From: Pseudoalteromonas byunsanensis
GTDB lineage: Bacteria > Pseudomonadota > Gammaproteobacteria > Enterobacterales > Alteromonadaceae
Assembly (NCBI RefSeq): GCF_001854475.1
Contig: NZ_MNAN01000030.1
Span: 124,001-188,000 of the forward strand
Direction: 5' to 3'
DNA: 64,000 nucleotides
Shown: positions 60,426 through 64,000 of the stretch, in pieces
Numbering within the stretch: position 1 is the stretch's first letter
Layout: every line of letters starts with the position of its first letter
Made by a program: the position numbers and the translations under genes
The notes under the pieces: generated by a model
The model's input: only the letters and a program-made list of their open reading frames with translations
Database searches by the model: none
What the model was told of the DNA's origin: nothing

Positions 60426-62213
60426 CTATGACAACGCCAGAATGGCTTCACCGGTCGCTACCGAGTCGCCTTCTTTGACTAATACTTGAGACACTGTGCC
60501 TGAATGTGTTGCTCTGACTTCGGTTTCCATTTTCATTGCTTCCATGATCAGGACAACATCACCTTTTTCTACCTGATCGCCCGCTTTTACCTTGATCTTA
60601 AAGATGTTGCCCGCAAGCGGTGCGTTCATGGTTTCTGATGAGCTAACCGAGGCCGATTGCGGCATTAGTTCACTATCTTGCACTTTTACCTCTTTAAGCT
60701 CTCCACCAGGGGCCACAACAACGTCATAGACTTTGCCGTCTACTTGTACACTGTAACGCTCAGCCGTGCTTGTCGGTTTCTTGGCAGGTTGTGCAGTATT
60801 TGATTCGTTCTCACTGGCTGCTTTTACTAAACTAGGCTTGGGTTCAAACGCATCAGGGTTGTTTCTATTTTTTAAGAACTTCAGACCAACTTGAGGGAAC
60901 AGTGCATAAGTCAACACATCGTCTATTTGAGCATCTGCCAGCTCAATACCATCTTCTTGTGCTAATTTTTGTAGCTCTGTTTCAAGGCTCTCAAGCTCTG
61001 GTTCAAGCAAATCTGCTGGACGACAAGTAATTGCTTGCGCACCATCAAGTACACGAAGTTGCAGCTCTGAGTTCACTTGAGCAGGTGTTGCACCATACTC
61101 GCCTTTGAGTACACCCGCTGTTTCTTTTGTGATGGTCTTATAACGCTCACCGGTAAGCACGTTCAAAACAGCTTGTGTACCAACTATCTGCGATGTTGGC
61201 GTTACCAAAGGCAAGAAACCTAAATCTTCACGTACGTTGGGGATCTCTTTCAAAACTGCATCTAGCTTGTCTTGGGCACCTTGTTCTTTTAACTGGTTTT
61301 CCATGTTAGTTAACATGCCGCCAGGAACCTGCGCTAGTAGAATGCGCCCATCAACCCCTTTTAAGCTACCTTCAAACGCCGCATACTTCTTACGAACCTC
61401 TCTGAAGTAACTGGCAATATTTTCCAGCCCTGCTAGGTCCAAACCTGTATCGCGTGCGGTCCCCTCGGTAATTGCAACAATGGTTTCGGTGGCACTGTGA
61501 CCATAAGTCATACTCATTGATGAAATTGCGGTATCTAGCATATCGATTCCAGCATCAATGGCTTTTTGGTAAGTTGCTGTACTTAGGCCCGTTGTAGCAT
61601 GGCATTGCATTGCAATTGGAATCGACACCGTACTTTTGAGCCCACTGATCAGCTGCTCAGCATCATACGGTTTTAATAATCCAGCCATATCCTTAATACA
61701 AATAGAGTGGCATCCCATTGCTTCGAGTTTCTTGGCTTGCTCTAGCCACATATCTAGAGTGTGGACAGGACTTACAGTATATGAAATGGTTCCTTGGGCG
61801 TGCGCGCCAACTTTAATTGCAGCTTTGATAGCTGTTTCAAGGTTGCGAATATCATTCATTGCATCAAAAATACGAAATACATCTACACCATTTTGATGCG
61901 CTCGCTGTACAAACTTCTCTACCACATCATCTGCGTAGTGACGGTACCCCAGCAGGTTTTGACCACGTAACAACATCTGTTGTTTGGTGTTAGGCATGGC
62001 TTCTTTCAAGGCACGAATTCTGTGCCAAGGATCTTCACCTAGGTAGCGAATACAAGAATCAAACGTCGCACCTCCCCATGACTCGACAGACCAATAACCT
62101 GCTTTATCGAGTTGCTCTGCAATTGGTAGCATATCCTCTAAACGCATACGTGTTGCGAGTAACGATTGGTGCGCATCACGTAATACTAGCTCGGTGAGTT
62201 TAAGTTGTGACAT
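60426..62213 (-). CDS. oadA: Oxaloacetate decarboxylase alpha subunit (biotin carboxyltransferase)
   Basis: Peripheral cytoplasmic subunit transferring CO2 from oxaloacetate to biotin. Residues of about 1-300 form the DRE-TIM carboxyltransferase barrel ([31 protein letters not shown]), residues of about 300-470 the C-terminal carboxyltransferase part, then a Pro/Thr/Ala linker, and a biotinyl domain with the biotinylated Lys561 in MEAMKMETE. The 595-residue size matches OadA. It lies between oadG and oadB. Confidence 0.97.
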   Translation of the reverse strand: MSQLKLTELVLRDAHQSLLATRMRLEDMLPIAEQLDKAGYWSVESWGGATFDSCIRYLGEDPWHRIRALKEAMPNTKQQMLLRGQNLLGYRHYADDVVEKFVQRAHQNGVDVFRIFDAMNDIRNLETAIKAAIKVGAHAQGTISYTVSPVHTLDMWLEQAKKLEAMGCHSICIKDMAGLLKPYDAEQLISGLKSTVSIPIAMQCHATTGLSTATYQKAIDAGIDMLDTAISSMSMTYGHSATETIVAITEGTARDTGLDLAGLENIASYFREVRKKYAAFEGSLKGVDGRILLAQVPGGMLTNMENQLKEQGAQDKLDAVLKEIPNVREDLGFLPLVTPTSQIVGTQAVLNVLTGERYKTITKETAGVLKGEYGATPAQVNSELQLRVLDGAQAITCRPADLLEPELESLETELQKLAQEDGIELADAQIDDVLTYALFPQVGLKFLKNRNNPDAFEPKPSLVKAASENESNTAQPAKKPTSTAERYSVQVDGKVYDVVVAPGGELKEVKVQDSELMPQSASVSSSETMNAPLAGNIFKIKVKAGDQVEKGDVVLIMEAMKMETEVRATHSGTVSQVLVKEGDSVATGEAILALS

Positions 62214-62225
62214 AGTTGACCCCTG

Positions 62226-62462
62226 TTATTTTTTTGTTCTGTACTGTGCAATGGCTGCTGTGATTGCTGCAATATGAGCATTTGAAACACCTGAAAAAGA
62301 CTTTTTAGGTGTGCGTGTTGCGACTTCTTCTGGCAATTGGGGGTCTGATAGTTTTTCCAAACTCTTCACTGCGAAAATTAAAATCGACAAAAAGACAAAT
62401 ACCCCGACCATCCCCGTCAGCATCAAGTTAGCTGCTTGTAGTAGTAGGCTCATGATATCCAT
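62226..62462 (-). CDS. oadG: Oxaloacetate decarboxylase gamma subunit
   Basis: Small 78-residue subunit with one N-terminal membrane helix (about residues 10-32, NLMLTGMVGVFVFLSILIFAV) and a cytoplasmic tail (ISNAHIAAITAAIAQY-like) that links alpha and beta subunits and helps bind zinc. It is the first gene of oadGAB, 12 bases before oadA. The promoter must lie in the 400-base gap upstream. Confidence 0.93.
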   Translation of the reverse strand: MDIMSLLLQAANLMLTGMVGVFVFLSILIFAVKSLEKLSDPQLPEEVATRTPKKSFSGVSNAHIAAITAAIAQYRTKK

Positions 62463-62872
62463 GCTGCTCTCCCCTGCGTCATGTGTTTTGGCAACACACC
62501 ACGGTTGACTGATTGTTCTTATAAATATTTATACTCCATCATAACAAAACAATGTGACATGTAAATAACATTGTAAATTGGTAATACCAAACAAACTACA
62601 CAAACATTTTCAGTAACTTACACAAATAACCGTCAAATATGCGTCACATTATTGCTATAAATATGAAAAATATTCAAAATAGTGATGCACAATATCACTT
62701 TTGAGGATATCAACACCCACCCAAAGCCAACCTTTTATTTACAGATAAATTGGTCATACCAAAACTTCACTAAAACACTCCGTGTTATACGTGATCGGAT
62801 TGTTTTCTATAGACTGTTTTACCTAGCGCAATAAGCTACAATAGCCGCGTTTAAGATAATTTGGAGTGCTTA
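62463..62872. other. Divergent regulatory gap between oadG and the YcxB-like gene
   Basis: About 410 AT-rich bases holding the promoters of oadGAB and the YcxB-like gene. No terminator or RNA gene is seen. TGTGACAT and GCGTCACA half-sites were noticed, but do not form a full CRP palindrome. Confidence 0.5.
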
Positions 62873-63337
62873 ATGTTCACCGAGAAATTCACCCTAGACA
62901 GGGAATACTTTAGAGAGTGTTTTGATGAATCACTGCCTTTGAGTGATAGAGCAAAACCCAAATATTCTCTATTAGTATTTCTAATAGTGTTGGCAGTTCT
63001 GTCATGGGTGGTGGTTAATAATCAGTATTTGGCGAGCTTTCTAGCTCTAATGGCTGTGCTTGAGGTCATCGCTTTCATTTATCGAAAACCCTGGTGGGTA
63101 GCAAGACAAATGATTAGCAGAGCCGCTGGGAGTTTAGTGGTTTTACATATAGATGATGAAGGAATAAAAGCAGTTAACCCGTATAAACAGTATCAGTTTT
63201 TGTGGCATGAGATAATACAGGCGCAACAAACTGATAAAGGAATTGTCTTAAAAACAAAGCGAGGAATGCAGTATATTTCTCAGGCAGCAATTAGTAAGCA
63301 AGCATTTGATTTTATTTTAGAAAAGACAAAAATATAG
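62873..63337 (+). CDS. YcxB-like membrane protein
   Basis: A 154-residue protein of the YcxB-like family. Two membrane segments (about residues 30-70) are followed by a cytoplasmic beta-rich C-terminal domain (VLHIDDEGIKAVNPYKQYQFLWHEI, first 20 residues typical). The start is the ATG placed six bases after a GGAG; an earlier TTG in frame lies before that ribosome-binding site and was rejected. The stop codon is inside the stem of the terminator hairpin. Function unknown; the family is often linked to membrane stress. Confidence 0.75.
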   Translation: MFTEKFTLDREYFRECFDESLPLSDRAKPKYSLLVFLIVLAVLSWVVVNNQYLASFLALMAVLEVIAFIYRKPWWVARQMISRAAGSLVVLHIDDEGIKAVNPYKQYQFLWHEIIQAQQTDKGIVLKTKRGMQYISQAAISKQAFDFILEKTKI

Positions 63338-63360
63338 CCACTGCGTGGCTATATTTCTTT
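63326..63360. terminator. Bidirectional terminator between YcxB-like gene and csrA
   Basis: Ten-base perfect stem ATATAGCCAC / GTGGCTATAT with a TGC loop, followed by TTCTTT on the plus strand and TTTTTG on the minus strand. Confidence 0.85.
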
Positions 63361-63373
63361 ACAAGCTAGTGGC

Positions 63374-63565
63374 TTACATATTACCGGTCGAAGGGCTCGA
63401 CTTCTCAGCTTGTATACGCATATAAATTTCTTCACGATGTACTGACACATCTTTTGGTGCATTTACACCAATACGCACCTGGTTACCTTTTACGCCCAGT
63501 ACTGTAACGGTAACTTCATCACCAATCATGAGGGTTTCACCTACTCGACGAGTTAGTATTAGCAT
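63374..63565 (-). CDS. csrA: Carbon storage regulator CsrA
   Basis: Global post-transcriptional regulator binding GGA motifs in mRNA leaders. The 63-residue form from [15 protein letters not shown] is chosen: an AGGAG lies at the proper distance and all CsrA proteins begin this way; the frame open seven codons further upstream is spurious. RNA-binding residues are in ILTRR and the C-terminal VHREEIY. It lies downstream of lysC on the same strand, the usual order in gammaproteobacteria (alaS, lysC, csrA). Confidence 0.97.
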   Translation of the reverse strand: MLILTRRVGETLMIGDEVTVTVLGVKGNQVRIGVNAPKDVSVHREEIYMRIQAEKSSPSTGNM

Positions 63566-63667
63566 TCTCTTGCTCCTGTATTCCAATAATTAAAAGATTC
63601 CGCGTCTTCGCCATTTTAATGAAAAGTGAGCGTAAAAGTAAGCAAAAAAACAGTACTTCGTTGCACT

Positions 63668-64000
63668 TTAAGGCAAAAATGTTACATGCAACCGATTAAC
63701 AACACGTTGTAAGTCAGATCCTGCCACTAAAAACGAAGCCTTTATTTCGGTTGTGCTCATTAACTTGGGATAAATATCTTCATACGCTAACGCATCTAAA
63801 GTTTGCGCAAGCACTTCTGGGTGAGACTTTACACCCAAGCCAACCACAGATACTTTTACTAAGCCCTGCTCAAATGTCATTTCGTTGATATCCTGTGCAA
63901 ATGGCGAAGACTGCAATACCTCCAATACATCTAGGTGATCATTGCTATGCACAGTAAAAGCATAGTCGAAAATCCCTACTTGGCGATACGATTGATGTAA
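63668..64000 (-). CDS. lysC: Aspartate kinase, C-terminal fragment (gene runs off the window)
   Basis: The frame is open to the window edge; about 110 C-terminal residues are seen. They match the second ACT regulatory domain of aspartokinase: VKVSVVGLGVKSHPEVLAQT and KLMSTTEIKASFLVAGSDLQ with the closing RVVNRLH. The kinase domain lies outside. Position directly before csrA supports LysC. An internal GTG could mimic a start but the upstream codons read through as RQVGIFDYAFTV, so it is not used. Confidence 0.88.
   Translation of the reverse strand, partial: LHQSYRQVGIFDYAFTVHSNDHLDVLEVLQSSPFAQDINEMTFEQGLVKVSVVGLGVKSHPEVLAQTLDALAYEDIYPKLMSTTEIKASFLVAGSDLQRVVNRLHVTFLP

Noticed and set aside
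62540-62660. CRP sites upstream of oadG
   Set aside because: Only half-sites; no full TGTGA-N6-TCACA palindrome.

Overview
The window looks like chromosomal DNA of a marine gammaproteobacterium of the order Alteromonadales, most likely Pseudoalteromonas or a close relative. The reasons are moderately AT-rich coding sequence, a Na+-pumping oxaloacetate decarboxylase operon, a lysC-csrA pair, a ydbH-ynbE-ydbL operon, a LPS core cluster with a Kdo kinase (kdkA), and a giant Ig-repeat surface protein. Genus is inferred from gene content; no 16S rRNA gene is present.

Region by region. 1-3.3 kb: glpE-glpG (rhodanese and rhomboid protease, the latter cut by the window edge) and the kbl-tdh threonine-degradation operon. 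3.4-11.4 kb: LPS inner-core and surface polysaccharide genes (gmhB, a GT9 heptosyltransferase, kdkA, hldE, gmhA, a Wzi-like outer-membrane protein, waaA). 11.4-14.6 kb: ydbL, ynbE and ydbH, an envelope lipid-homeostasis operon whose middle gene is a 59-residue lipoprotein. 14.7-18.6 kb: an orphan periplasmic protein, a LysR/VOC divergent pair, a cold-shock gene with long 5' leader, a GNAT remnant, an inverted pair of REP-like palindromes and a cupin. 18.7-26.5 kb: housekeeping purL, mltF, tadA and gsk, plus a tiny very basic protein.

26.6-43.3 kb: the most unusual block. A 4341-residue surface protein carries seven near-identical 97-99-residue Ig-like repeats, five longer beta-strand repeats, RTX-like, cadherin/tandem-95, Calx-beta, thrombospondin-3 and anchor-type domains. 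It then runs through a GlyGly-CTERM-like segment straight into what reads as a second signal peptide and a small outer-membrane beta-barrel ending in Phe. Upstream on the same strand lie a phage-tail-collar (Mdp-like) protein, an unknown protein, a formyltransferase and a methyltransferase.

43.8-51.0 kb: glutaminase, RaiA, an attE/attFG/attH-type ABC transporter-lipoprotein operon and a seven-bladed FG-GAP propeller protein. 51.1-54.5 kb: a loosely packed accessory pocket (GNAT, DUF7010-like membrane protein, an internally deleted S41-peptidase lipoprotein, VOC protein, AraC regulator). 55.1-55.9 kb: a minus-strand tRNA array, Phe-Thr-Phe-Thr-Phe, interleaved with three related degenerate tRNA-Phe-like elements and driven by a promoter with a GC-rich discriminator. 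56.1-64 kb: a hybrid sensor kinase, oadGAB, a YcxB-like protein, csrA and the 3' end of lysC.

Functional themes are envelope building (heptose/Kdo synthesis, Wzi, YdbH-YnbE, AttH, the giant surface protein), amino-acid and purine metabolism, and global control (CsrA, RaiA, hybrid kinase).
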